Positions 9,830 through 18,189 of a stretch of DNA of 64,000 bases are shown here, in pieces. This stretch comes from JAEVLT01 sp050496765 (GTDB taxonomy: Bacteria > Bacillota > Bacilli > Bacillales > Cytobacillaceae), in the NCBI RefSeq assembly GCF_050496765.1, contig NZ_JBNWEO010000011.1:248001-312000 (forward strand). The letters run 5' to 3'. Numbering within the stretch: the stretch's first letter is position 1; every line of letters starts with the position of its first letter. The position numbers were made by a program, and so were the translations under genes. A model generated the notes under the pieces. That model made no database searches, was not told where the DNA came from, and saw only the letters and a list, made by a program, of their open reading frames with translations.

Positions 9830-10930
9830 CTATGAATAATTCAGGGATGAGTAAATTTCGAAAACTTTCGTACCAACCTTCGTTAATGAATACTTTCTCA
9901 TCCTTTTTTCACTCTTCAAACCCATTTCTTTACGAAGAGCATTAGGCTGGTAGATTTCTATTATTCTTTCGCCAACTAAAGTTGATTTTTCAGCAGGAAT
10001 TAGATATCAACCAACACCTTCTTCAACCAGCTCCCTATGCCCCCTATTATCACTTGCCACAACCGGAAGCCCGCAGGCCATGGCTTCCATAATGTTGACG
10101 GGCAGCCCTTCGCGGAGGCTTGAGGCCACAGCCAGATCACTTATTTTTAAAAGCTGTTCAACATCTTGGCGTTGGCCTAAAAACTCAACCTTTTGATCGA
10201 TCCCAAGCTGAGCCGCCAGCTGCTTGCAATCCAATAAAAGAGGACCATTTCCCGCAAGCAGCAATTTTGCTTGTGGGATCTGGTCCTTAATTTTGGCTAA
10301 TGCTTTGAGTAAAAGCTGTTGATTCTTGTTTTGATTAAATTCCGCAGCGTAAATCATTAAAAAATCTTGCTCTTGGTAGCCGTATGTTGTCCGCAGCCGA
10401 AGTTTATGCTCGCGATCGATTGGATGAAAACGTTCCGTATTCACTCCTACTCCATGAACATGTTTGATTTGCTCAGCCTTGAAACGGTGTCGCTGCGCCA
10501 GCTGAAAATCTTCATGATTAATTGTAATCAAACAATCCGTAACCGCTGAGAAGATTTTTTCAATTGGATAATAAACAAGCCAGTTCACGAACGGTGCCAC
10601 ATTAAAAAAATGAAAACCGTGGGCGGTGTAAAGAACCTTTGTTCCTTGCTTTCGTGCTTGTCGTGCCGCCAAACGGCCAAGAGCTCCACCCATTGGGGTG
10701 TGGCAGTGGACGATTTCGTATTGGTTTGCATCAATCAGCTTTTCAGCTGTTGATATGCCTTGAAATTTTCTTTGTGAAACGGAGCCCTTTGAATCGGGAG
10801 CGAAAATTTTTTATCGACAAATGGCAGCTCTAAACTGCCAGCTGCCGCTACATCGACTTCCCACCCTTGTTCTTTAAACCATTTTAACTAAGGCAGCGAC
10901 AGTAGCAACAAAAAGAACTTTTTGTGCCAT
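9830..10930 (-). pseudogene. EpsD-like glycosyltransferase (GT4) pseudogene
   Basis: This is the remains of an about 366-codon family 4 glycosyltransferase resembling B. subtilis EpsD (381 aa). It starts MAQKVLFVATVA at 10930, 5 nt past the gtaB stop, and soon shifts frame into KEQGWEVDVAAAGSLELPF, then shifts again into LIDANQYEIVHCHTPMGGAL. A long intact stretch carries TAHGFHFF, the GVNTERFHP turn and the donor-binding SLREGLPVNIMEAMACGLP. After HRELVEEGVG an in-frame TGA interrupts it, and the same frame continues YLIPAEKSTLVGERIIEIYQP to 9830. Two frameshifts plus one nonsense codon make it non-functional as read. It belonged to an exopolysaccharide operon with gtaB and the epsC-like gene. 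Confidence 0.8.
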
Positions 10931-10935
10931 GTTAA

Positions 10936-11829
10936 TCAGCCTTTTGTACGTTCTTTCATCAGTTCTTTTTCGAGAACCTCTGAAAGATATTCAATTAACT
11001 CTGTGCGCAAATCCTCGCGCTTTAAGGCAAACTCAATCGTCGTCTGAATAAAGCCCATTTTCTCACCGACATCATAGCGAGTTCCTTCAAAATCATAGGC
11101 GTAAACCGCTTCAAATTGATTCAATGTCGAAATGGCATCGGTCAGTTGAATTTCACCGCCGGCGCCAGGACTTTGTTCCCCTAAAATTTCAAAAATTTTC
11201 GGGCTTAAGATGTAGCGTCCAAGAATGGCGAGATTGGACGGTGCTTCTTCCTGCTTCGGCTTTTCAACAAGGCTGTTGACACTGTAGAAGCGCTCACCGA
11301 TGGCCTGGGCGTCAACAATCCCGTAGCGGGAAACTTCCTCGTCTGCTACAGACTGGACACCCAGAATGGAAGCATTATATCTTTCATATTGTTCCATTAA
11401 TTGCTGAAGGCACGGTTTTTTTGCCTGCACAATATCATCGCCGAGCAAAACGGCAAACGGCTCATCGCCAATGAATTTGCGCGCACACCAAATCGCATGC
11501 CCCAATCCTTTTGGTTCCTTTTGACGGATATAATGAATGTCTACAAGTCGGGACGATTTTTGAACTTCATCCAGTAAATCCATTTTCCCTTTTTCCAATA
11601 AATTGTGTTCAAGTTCAAAAGAATTGTCGAAGTGGTCTTCAATTGCCCGCTTTCCTTTTCCTGTCACAATAATGATGTCTTCAATTCCGGAGGCAACGGC
11701 TTCTTCAACAATATATTGGATTGTCGGCTTGTCGACAATCGGCAACATTTCTTTCGGCATTGCTTTTGTGGCCGGAAGGAATCTCGTTCCTAACCCGGCT
11801 GCAGGGATAATGGCTTTTCGTACTTTCAT
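10936..11829 (-). CDS. gtaB: UTP-glucose-1-phosphate uridylyltransferase
   Basis: A 297-aa enzyme making UDP-glucose from UTP and glucose-1-P in the cytosol, for teichoic acid glucosylation, glycolipids and exopolysaccharide. The nucleotide-binding loop is at the N terminus (AAGLGTRFLPATKAMPKEML), with the further family motifs KGLGHAIWCA, VLLGDDI and SLVEKPK. Length matches B. subtilis GtaB (292 aa) and its paralogue YngB/YtdA. It starts at an ATG with AAAGGAG. It is the only intact gene between two exopolysaccharide pseudogenes, so it is probably a second, eps-linked copy that stayed open by chance or still supplies UDP-glucose. Confidence 0.92.
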   Translation of the reverse strand: MKVRKAIIPAAGLGTRFLPATKAMPKEMLPIVDKPTIQYIVEEAVASGIEDIIIVTGKGKRAIEDHFDNSFELEHNLLEKGKMDLLDEVQKSSRLVDIHYIRQKEPKGLGHAIWCARKFIGDEPFAVLLGDDIVQAKKPCLQQLMEQYERYNASILGVQSVADEEVSRYGIVDAQAIGERFYSVNSLVEKPKQEEAPSNLAILGRYILSPKIFEILGEQSPGAGGEIQLTDAISTLNQFEAVYAYDFEGTRYDVGEKMGFIQTTIEFALKREDLRTELIEYLSEVLEKELMKERTKG

Positions 11830-11844
11830 TTCTCGTACACTCCT

Positions 11845-12460
11845 TTAAACAGAAACAGATAATAATGGTTTGGTGATTGCTTTATGATTGGCAAGGTGGA
11901 TCAGTTTTTCCTTTAGTTCCTGTTGTTCCATAGTTTCAAATGTCGCGATAATCTCCTCAATTTCTTCTAAAAAGATTTCTGCCTTCTTGCCGATATTGAT
12001 TTTTGGATAGATCTGCTGTTCATGAACCTCATCCGGCTTTAACAATTCTTCAAAAAGTTTTTCACCTGGACGAATCCCTGAAAATTCAATGCCAATCTCT
12101 TCAAGTAAGTTGCCGGCAAATTTCGGAACCAATCGAACCGCCTGCCCCCGTAACAAGCACCACCTTATTTGTAATATATTCCGAAATACTTTCTATGTCC
12201 ATTTGAACCGGTTCTCTTCCCAATAAATCTTCTACTTCGACATCGCGAAACTGCTGTACGGATACTTTTCCTGTCATAAATCCTCAAGAATTGGCAAAAT
12301 TTGTGTTTTTACTGCCGTTTTTGCGCATTCTTGAAAAATGACATTCAATTCTTTTTTGCTTAAAGAAGGAATCGCAATCAAAATATGATCAATATTTAAT
12401 TCTCGAACTGCCTGCTCAATTCCTGCCACACCGCTAATAACTGGAAGTAATGGTTCCTTC
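11845..12460 (-). pseudogene. EpsC/CapD-like nucleotide-sugar dehydratase, deleted and truncated
   Basis: Three parts of one polysaccharide-biosynthesis SDR survive. From the 5' end: VAGIEQAVRELNIDHILIAIPSLSKKELN...LPILEDL (N-terminal CoA-binding-like domain, 12274-12460); after a frameshift, MTGKVSVQQFRDVEVEDLLG...VVLVTGAGGSIGSEICRQL (start of the NAD-binding domain, ending near 12138); then, directly joined out of frame, LLEEIGIEFSGIRPGEKLFEELL to the stop at 11845. Roughly 280 codons between the Rossmann glycine loop and the RPGEKL motif are gone. The 5' end is replaced by the 52-bp palindromic array at 12462. It was probably the first gene of the eps transcript. Confidence 0.8.
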
Positions 12461-12461
12461 T

Positions 12462-13648
12462 CATGACGCGCTTGCCTGCATTTTTTCCGTTCATGCGTCA
12501 TGACGACACTTCTCATGACGCGATCACTCGCTTTTTTTTCGTTTACGCGTCATGACCACACTTCTCATGTCGCGATCACTCGCTTTTTTTCTGTTTACGC
12601 GTCATGAACACCTCTCTCATGACGCGCTTGCCTGCATTTTTTCCGTTCATGCGTCATGAAGGCACTTCTCATGTCGCGATCACTCGCTTTTTTTCCGTTT
12701 ACGCGTCATGAACACCTCTCTCATGTCGCGCTTTCCTGCATTTTTTCCGTTCATGCGCCATGACGACACTTCTCATGTCGCGATCACTCGCTTTTTTTTC
12801 GTTTACGCGTCATGAACACCTCTCTCATGTCGCGCTTGCCTGGATTTTTTCCATTCATGCGTCATGAAGGCACTTCTCATGTCGCGATTACTCGCCTTTT
12901 TTTTCGTTTCCGCGTCATGAACACACTTCCCATGACGCGCTTGCCTGCATTTTTTCCGTTCATGCGTCATGAAGATACTTCTCATGACGCGCTTGCTTGC
13001 ATTTTTTCCGTTCATGCGTCATGAAGGCACTTCTCATGTCGCGATTACTCGCTTTTTTTCCGTTTACGCGTCATGAACACACTTCTCATGTCGCGCTTGC
13101 CTGCATTTTTTCCATTCATGCGCCATGAACACACTTCTCATGACGCGATCACTCGCTTTTTTTCCGTTTACGCGACATGAAAACCTCTCTCATGACGCGA
13201 TTACTCGCCTTTTTTTTCGTTTACGCGTCATGAACACACTTCTCATGACGCGATCACTCGCCTTTTTTCCGTTTACGCGTCATGAACACCTCTCTCATAA
13301 CGCGCTTGCCTGGATTTTTTCCGTTCATGCGTCATGAACACACTTCTCATGTCGCGATCACTCACTTTTTTTCCGTTTCCGTGTCATGAACACCTCTCTC
13401 ATGTCGCGCTTGCTTGCATTTTTTCCGTTCATGCGTCATGAAGGCACTTCTCATGTCGCGATCACTCGCTTTTTTTCCGTTCATGCGTCATGAACACACT
13501 TCTCATGACGCGCTTGTCTGGATTTTTTCCGTTCATGCGTCATGAACACAATTCTCATGACGCGATCACTCTCCTTTTTTCCGTTTCCGCGTCATAACGA
13601 CACTTCTCATGACGCGATCACTCGCTTTTTTTCCGTTCATGCGTCACG
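12462..13648. repeat. 52-bp palindromic tandem array, 23 units
   Basis: Twenty-three units follow each other at 52 bp (53 bp twice), counted by the right arm GCGTCATG at 12495, 12547, 12599 and so on to 13641. Each unit is a potential stem-loop: left arm CATGACGCG or CATGTCGCG, a 22-24 nt T-rich core, right arm CGCGTCATG or a close variant. There are two core types, CTTGCCTGCATTTTTTCCGT and ATCACTCGCTTTTTTTCCGT, used in mostly alternating order. Units are joined by an 11-nt linker such as AACACCTCTCT or AAGGCACTTCT. The array interrupts the 5' end of the epsC-like pseudogene. Open frames inside it are by-products of the repeats. Confidence 0.95.
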
Positions 13649-13760
13649 ACGCAACATCAAGTAACAAAGAAGCGACCTCTTTTCTAATCGCATCAGGCTC
13701 CTAAATTGCTAAGAAATACGTTTTGGCAATCACTAACAAACTTAATTTTCAAATTAATTA
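13649..13760. other. Spacer between array and met promoter
   Basis: This stretch holds the degenerate end of the array and plain AT-rich sequence. I see no gene. Confidence 0.5.
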
Positions 13761-13790
13761 TTGACATCTCCCAAAGAATTGTAGTAAATT
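13761..13790 (+). promoter_or_regulatory. Sigma-A promoter of the met operon
   Basis: A perfect TTGACA -35 (13761-13766) is followed by a TAAATT -10 (13785-13790) with 18-bp spacing. It lies about 30 bp upstream of the SAM riboswitch. Confidence 0.65.
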
Positions 13791-13815
13791 TTAAAGAAAA
13801 GTAAAAATATTTGAT

Positions 13816-13990
13816 TTCTTATCAAGAGAGGTCGAGGGAATGGCCCAATGACACCTCAGCAACCTTCAATTGTTTTATAGATTGAAAAGGTGCTAAGTCC
13901 ATCAAGTTATCAGCGTAACTTGGGAGATAAGAAGACGGCTGCGTTCGCACAATGACAAAAGTCTTCTTCTTATAGAAGACTTTTTTTATT
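13816..13990 (+). promoter_or_regulatory. SAM-I (S-box) riboswitch
   Basis: A classic S-box leader. P1 is closed by TTCTTATC (13816-13823) and GATAAGAA (13925-13932). The conserved core reads AAGAGAGGTCGAGGGAATGG then CCCAATGA, CAGCAACC, AAGGTGCTAAGTCC and AGCGTAACTTGGGA. Downstream, ATAAGAAGAC (13927-13936) can pair with GTCTTCTT...TAT as an antiterminator, competing with the terminator hairpin at 13957-13984. SAM binding should stabilise P1 and stop transcription, so the met genes are on when SAM is low. Confidence 0.96.
13957..13988 (+). terminator. Riboswitch-controlled terminator
   Basis: AAAAGTCTTCT (13957-13967) pairs with AGAAGACTTTT (13974-13984), followed by a T-run. It is the expression platform of the S-box. 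Confidence 0.9.
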
Positions 13991-14027
13991 TACAAAAAAC
14001 AACTATAACTTTCAAGGAGTGATCGTC

Positions 14028-15140
14028 ATGTACAAATTAGAAACAAAATTAGCTCAAATTGGGAACCGCAGCGAAACAGCAACCGGTGCAGTGAATCCGC
14101 CAATCTATTTTTCAACAGCCTACCGGCATGAAGGGATTGGGCAATCGACCGGGTTTGATTATAGCCGGACAGGAAATCCTACCCGCCAGCTTCTTGAAAG
14201 AACAATTGCTGATTTAGAAGGCGGGGATCAAGGTTTTGCCTGTAGTTCGGGCATGGCTGCCATTTTTACCATCCTATCGCTCTTTCAATCTGGCGATGAG
14301 TGGCTCGTAAGCGAAGACTTATACGGTGGAACCTACCGCCTGCTTGAACAAGGCTATAAAAAATGGGGCTTGACCGCTCACTATGTTAATACCAGCAATA
14401 TCGATGAAATCGAAAAAAAGATTACCCGAAATACAAAGGCCATCTTTCTTGAAACGCCCACCAATCCGCTTATGCAGCAGACGGATATTGCGGCCGTTGC
14501 GAAAATTGCCAAAGAACACGGAATCCTGTTAATCGTTGACAATACATTTTATACCCCGCTATTGCAGCAGCCGATCAAACTTGGTGCGGATATTGTCATT
14601 CACAGCGCAACCAAATATTTAGGCGGACACAATGATGTACTCGCGGGGTTGATCGTTGCCAAAGGAAAGGAGCTTTGTGAATCGCTAGCCCTTTACCATA
14701 ATGGTGCCGGGGGTGTCCTCAGTCCATTCGATTCATGGCTGCTTATGCGCGGGATGAAGACTTTGGCATTGCGAATGAAACAGCATGAAAAAAACGCAAA
14801 GCAAATCGTCGAATACCTTTCCCAGCATGAAGGAGTCACTGATGTTCTGTATCCGGGAAGGGGCGGGATGCTTTCTTTCCGTGTAAAAGATGAAACATGG
14901 GTCAACCCATTTTTGCAAGGCCTGTCATTGATCACTTTTGCTGAAAGCCTAGGAGGCGTGGAAAGCTTGATCACCTATCCGGCAACTCAGACCCATGCGG
15001 ACATCCCGGAAGAAATCCGGATTCAATCCGGTGTCTGCAATCGCCTGTTGCGCTTTTCTGTTGGAATTGAAGATGCAGCCGATTTAATTTCCGATCTTGA
15101 GCAAGCTTTTGCCAATGTAAAACAAGGAGTGAACGCATGA
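14028..15140 (+). CDS. metI: Cystathionine gamma-synthase / O-acetylhomoserine thiolyase
   Basis: A 370-aa PLP enzyme of the Cys/Met metabolism family that joins an activated homoserine ester with cysteine (or sulfide) on the route to methionine. The PLP lysine is in SATKYLGGHND (about K196). The cofactor pocket motifs SSGMAAI, YGGTYRL and VDNTF are present. The ATG at 14028 has AAGGAG 8 nt upstream; the GTG at 14019 lies inside that ribosome site and is rejected. Its stop overlaps the metC start. It closely matches B. subtilis MetI and is the first gene after the SAM riboswitch. Confidence 0.93.
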   Translation: MYKLETKLAQIGNRSETATGAVNPPIYFSTAYRHEGIGQSTGFDYSRTGNPTRQLLERTIADLEGGDQGFACSSGMAAIFTILSLFQSGDEWLVSEDLYGGTYRLLEQGYKKWGLTAHYVNTSNIDEIEKKITRNTKAIFLETPTNPLMQQTDIAAVAKIAKEHGILLIVDNTFYTPLLQQPIKLGADIVIHSATKYLGGHNDVLAGLIVAKGKELCESLALYHNGAGGVLSPFDSWLLMRGMKTLALRMKQHEKNAKQIVEYLSQHEGVTDVLYPGRGGMLSFRVKDETWVNPFLQGLSLITFAESLGGVESLITYPATQTHADIPEEIRIQSGVCNRLLRFSVGIEDAADLISDLEQAFANVKQGVNA

Positions 15141-16330
15141 TGAAAAACGAACAATTCAGCTTTGAAACAAAGCTCCTTCATAACCGTCATAAATTTGATC
15201 CAACAAACGGCGCGGTCAGCGTACCAATTCAGCATGCCTCAACGTTTCATCAGTTCGAAATCGACCAGTTTGGCAAATATGACTACAGCCGGAGCCTGAA
15301 TCCAACAAGAGAAGCACTGGAAGATGTCATTGCGGAGCTCGAGGGCGGTGTGAAAGGATTTGCCTTTTCTTCCGGAATGGCGGCCATTTCAACCGCCTTC
15401 CTCCTCCTTTCTTCAGGCGACCATGTGGTAATTACTGAGGATGTATATGGCGGGACCTTCCGAATGGTGACAGAGGTTCTATCGCGGTTCGGGATTGAAC
15501 ATACATTTGTTGATATGACTAATTTGGAAGAAGTAAAACAGGCAATCCAACCAAATACAAAAGCCTTTTATGTTGAAACACCATCCAATCCACTGTTAAA
15601 GGTAACCGATATTCAGGCAATCAGCAAAATAGCGAAAGAAATTGGCGCCTTGACCTTTGTCGATAACACTTTTTTAACTCCGCTTTTGCAAAAGCCGCTT
15701 GAGCTTGGGGCCGATATTGTCCTTCACAGCGCGACGAAGTTTTTATCCGGCCATAGCGATGTCGTTGCCGGGCTTGCAGTTGTGAAAGATGAAGCTTTAG
15801 CAAAAAGGCTCGGTTTTTTGCAAAATTCATTTGGAGCTGTTTTAGGGGTACAGGATTGCTGGCTTGTTCTTCGCGGATTAAAAACGCTTCATGTCCGTCT
15901 GGAACAATCGCAAAAATCAGCGGAGAAGCTTGCCGAGTTTTTCGAAAACCATCCACTTGTACCTGCAGTTTATTTTCCCGGCTTGAAAAATCATCCGCAG
16001 CATAAGGTGCAAACCTTACAGGCTGACGGACCGGGAGCAGTGCTATCGTTTGAATTGGAAAATGAAGAAGCCTTACGAATCTTTGTCAAACATGTCAAGA
16101 TTCCGGTTTTTGCTGTAAGCCTTGGCGCAGTGGAATCGATTTTGTCCTATCCTGCCAAAATGTCGCATGCAGCAATGCCGCAAACTGAACGGGAAAAGCG
16201 CGGCATTCAAAACAGCCTGCTCCGCTTATCGGTTGGACTCGAAAATCCGGATGACTTGATCAATGATTTTTCACAAGCACTAGAGCATGTACGGCAAAAG
16301 CAGCTTGTTTTACCAGGAGAAAACGTATGA
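15137..16330 (+). CDS. metC: Cystathionine beta-lyase
   Basis: A 397-aa PLP enzyme that splits cystathionine to homocysteine, pyruvate and ammonia. The PLP lysine is in LHSATKFLSGHSD (about K201), with YGGTFRM and VDNTFLTP around the cofactor. It overlaps metI by 4 nt (ATGA) and yitJ by 4 nt, so translation is probably coupled. RBS AAGGAG lies within the end of metI. MetI and MetC are paralogues; order and length match the B. subtilis metI-metC pair. Confidence 0.93.
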   Translation: MMKNEQFSFETKLLHNRHKFDPTNGAVSVPIQHASTFHQFEIDQFGKYDYSRSLNPTREALEDVIAELEGGVKGFAFSSGMAAISTAFLLLSSGDHVVITEDVYGGTFRMVTEVLSRFGIEHTFVDMTNLEEVKQAIQPNTKAFYVETPSNPLLKVTDIQAISKIAKEIGALTFVDNTFLTPLLQKPLELGADIVLHSATKFLSGHSDVVAGLAVVKDEALAKRLGFLQNSFGAVLGVQDCWLVLRGLKTLHVRLEQSQKSAEKLAEFFENHPLVPAVYFPGLKNHPQHKVQTLQADGPGAVLSFELENEEALRIFVKHVKIPVFAVSLGAVESILSYPAKMSHAAMPQTEREKRGIQNSLLRLSVGLENPDDLINDFSQALEHVRQKQLVLPGENV

Positions 16331-18189
16331 GCTTTTTACAAAAATTAGAAAAACAAATGTTGATTGCTGATGGGGCAATGGGGACATTGCTTTATAGTTA
16401 TGGTAAAGACTCCTGCCTTGAAGAATTGAATCTATCCAAACCGGAGCAAATTCAAGCGATTCATCAGGCATATATTGATGCTGGCGCCGATGTGATTCAA
16501 ACGAACACGTATGCGGCCAATTATTTAAAACTGCAGCGCTACGGCTTGGAGGATTCTGTCAAAGAAATCAACAGTGCGGCTGTCCGGAACGCAAAACAAG
16601 CTGCTGGAACCGGGACTTTTGTGCTTGGAACAATGGGCGGCAATCGCGGTATAAAGCCAAGTTCAATTGCGCTTGAAGAAATTAAACGTAGTTTCCGTGA
16701 ACAATTGTATTGTCTGCTGCTTGAAGGTGTCGATGGCATTCTTTTAGAAACCTTTTACGATCTAAAAGAGCTCGAAACGGTGGTAGCCATTGCCCGCAAG
16801 GAAACCAATCTGCCACTGATCGCTCAAGTCTCGCTTCATGAACCCGGGATTTTACAGGATCAAACGCCCGTCAACGAAGCCTTCAAACGATTGGAGAGCC
16901 TTGGCGCAGACGTAGTCGGTTTGAACTGCCGGCTTGGACCACACCACATGCTGCTAACACTTGAGCAAGTTGAACTGCCGAAAAAGGCCTTTTTATCCGC
17001 TTATCCAAATGCGAGCCTGCCTTTCTACCTTGACGGGAAATTTCATTACGAAAGTGACGCTGGATACTTCCGCCGCTCGGCTCAAGCTTTTCGAAACGAA
17101 GGAGTCCGCTTGCTTGGCGGCTGCTGCGGGACTACGCCGGAACACATTCGCGCAATTGCCGCGGAACTAAAAAACGCGGCTCCAGTAACAGAGAAGACAG
17201 TAAAACGAACCGACACAAAAATCGCTGTTCAATCACCCCCAGCCAAACGCGATTTCCCCCGCCTTGAGGAAATGGTAAAAGAAAGCCCGTCGGTAATTGT
17301 TGAGCTCGACCCGCCACGGAAACTGAATACCGATAAATTTTTCGAAGGGGCAAAGGCGCTGAAAGAAGCTGGCATTGATGCGATTACATTAGCTGATAAT
17401 TCGCTTGCTTCGATCCGGATTTCAAACGAATCACTCGGCTATTTGGTGAAAACCAAACTCGGAATGCGGCCGCTCATTCACATTTCCTGCCGGGATCGCA
17501 ATATTATCGGAATGCAATCCCATTTGATGGGACTTCACACGCTTGGGATGCATGATGTGCTAGCGATAACCGGCGACCCGGCACGAGTCGGCGATTTTCC
17601 CGGAGCCTCATCCGTTTATGATCTGTCATCATTTGACTTAATCCAAATGATGAAGCAAATGAATAACGGTTTGTCCATATCCGGCAAAGACCTTGGCGAA
17701 AAAACCGCCTTTAGCATTGCAGCAGCCTTTAACCCAAACGTTCGTTCACTGGAAAAGGCCGTACAGCGGCTCGAGAAAAAAATAACTGCCGGAGCGGATT
17801 ACTTTATTTCCCAGCCTGTTTTTTCCGAAGAAAAATTGCGGGAAATCCATGATCACACCAAACATCTGGATGCACCAATCTATATTGGATTGATGCCATT
17901 GTTAAGCAGTAAAAATGCTGAATTCCTGCACAATGAAGTGCCAGGGATAAAAATTTCCGAACAGATTCGGGAGCGGATGTTCCGCTTCAACGACGATCCG
18001 CTTCAGGCAGCCCGCGAAGGAATCGATGTAACCAAATCGTTAATTGATGCCGCGCTCGAGTTATTTAATGGCATTTATTTGATCACACCATTTTTGCGCT
18101 ATGAACTGACAACAGAATTAGCCTTCTATACCCGTCAGCATGCGAATGACTTAAGGAGGAAGAGATATGCCGAAAACACCAATCATTGA
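16327..18189 (+). CDS. yitJ: Homocysteine S-methyltransferase / methylenetetrahydrofolate reductase fusion
   Basis: A 620-aa two-domain protein. Residues 1-290 form a Hcy-binding barrel (DGAMGTLLYSYG, GLNCRLGPHHM and the zinc pair in GGCCGTTPEHIRAI). Residues about 305-610 are a MetF-like flavin barrel with VELDPPR, LAITGDPARVGDFPG and FISQPVF. It can reduce methylene-THF to methyl-THF and transfer methyl groups to homocysteine. It resembles B. subtilis YitJ (612 aa). It overlaps metC by 4 nt and metH by 23 nt. Here it feeds methyl-THF directly to the MetH encoded next, so the reductase half may be its main role. Confidence 0.93.
   Translation: MSFLQKLEKQMLIADGAMGTLLYSYGKDSCLEELNLSKPEQIQAIHQAYIDAGADVIQTNTYAANYLKLQRYGLEDSVKEINSAAVRNAKQAAGTGTFVLGTMGGNRGIKPSSIALEEIKRSFREQLYCLLLEGVDGILLETFYDLKELETVVAIARKETNLPLIAQVSLHEPGILQDQTPVNEAFKRLESLGADVVGLNCRLGPHHMLLTLEQVELPKKAFLSAYPNASLPFYLDGKFHYESDAGYFRRSAQAFRNEGVRLLGGCCGTTPEHIRAIAAELKNAAPVTEKTVKRTDTKIAVQSPPAKRDFPRLEEMVKESPSVIVELDPPRKLNTDKFFEGAKALKEAGIDAITLADNSLASIRISNESLGYLVKTKLGMRPLIHISCRDRNIIGMQSHLMGLHTLGMHDVLAITGDPARVGDFPGASSVYDLSSFDLIQMMKQMNNGLSISGKDLGEKTAFSIAAAFNPNVRSLEKAVQRLEKKITAGADYFISQPVFSEEKLREIHDHTKHLDAPIYIGLMPLLSSKNAEFLHNEVPGIKISEQIRERMFRFNDDPLQAAREGIDVTKSLIDAALELFNGIYLITPFLRYELTTELAFYTRQHANDLRRKRYAENTNH

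Noticed and set aside
12803..13337. Short open frames of about 70 codons on both strands in the 52-bp array
   Set aside because: They follow the repeat units, change frame with each copy and have no start signals. They are by-products of the array.
12462..13648. CRISPR array
   Set aside because: The whole unit repeats, including the cores; there are no unique spacers of constant length, no leader and no cas gene.
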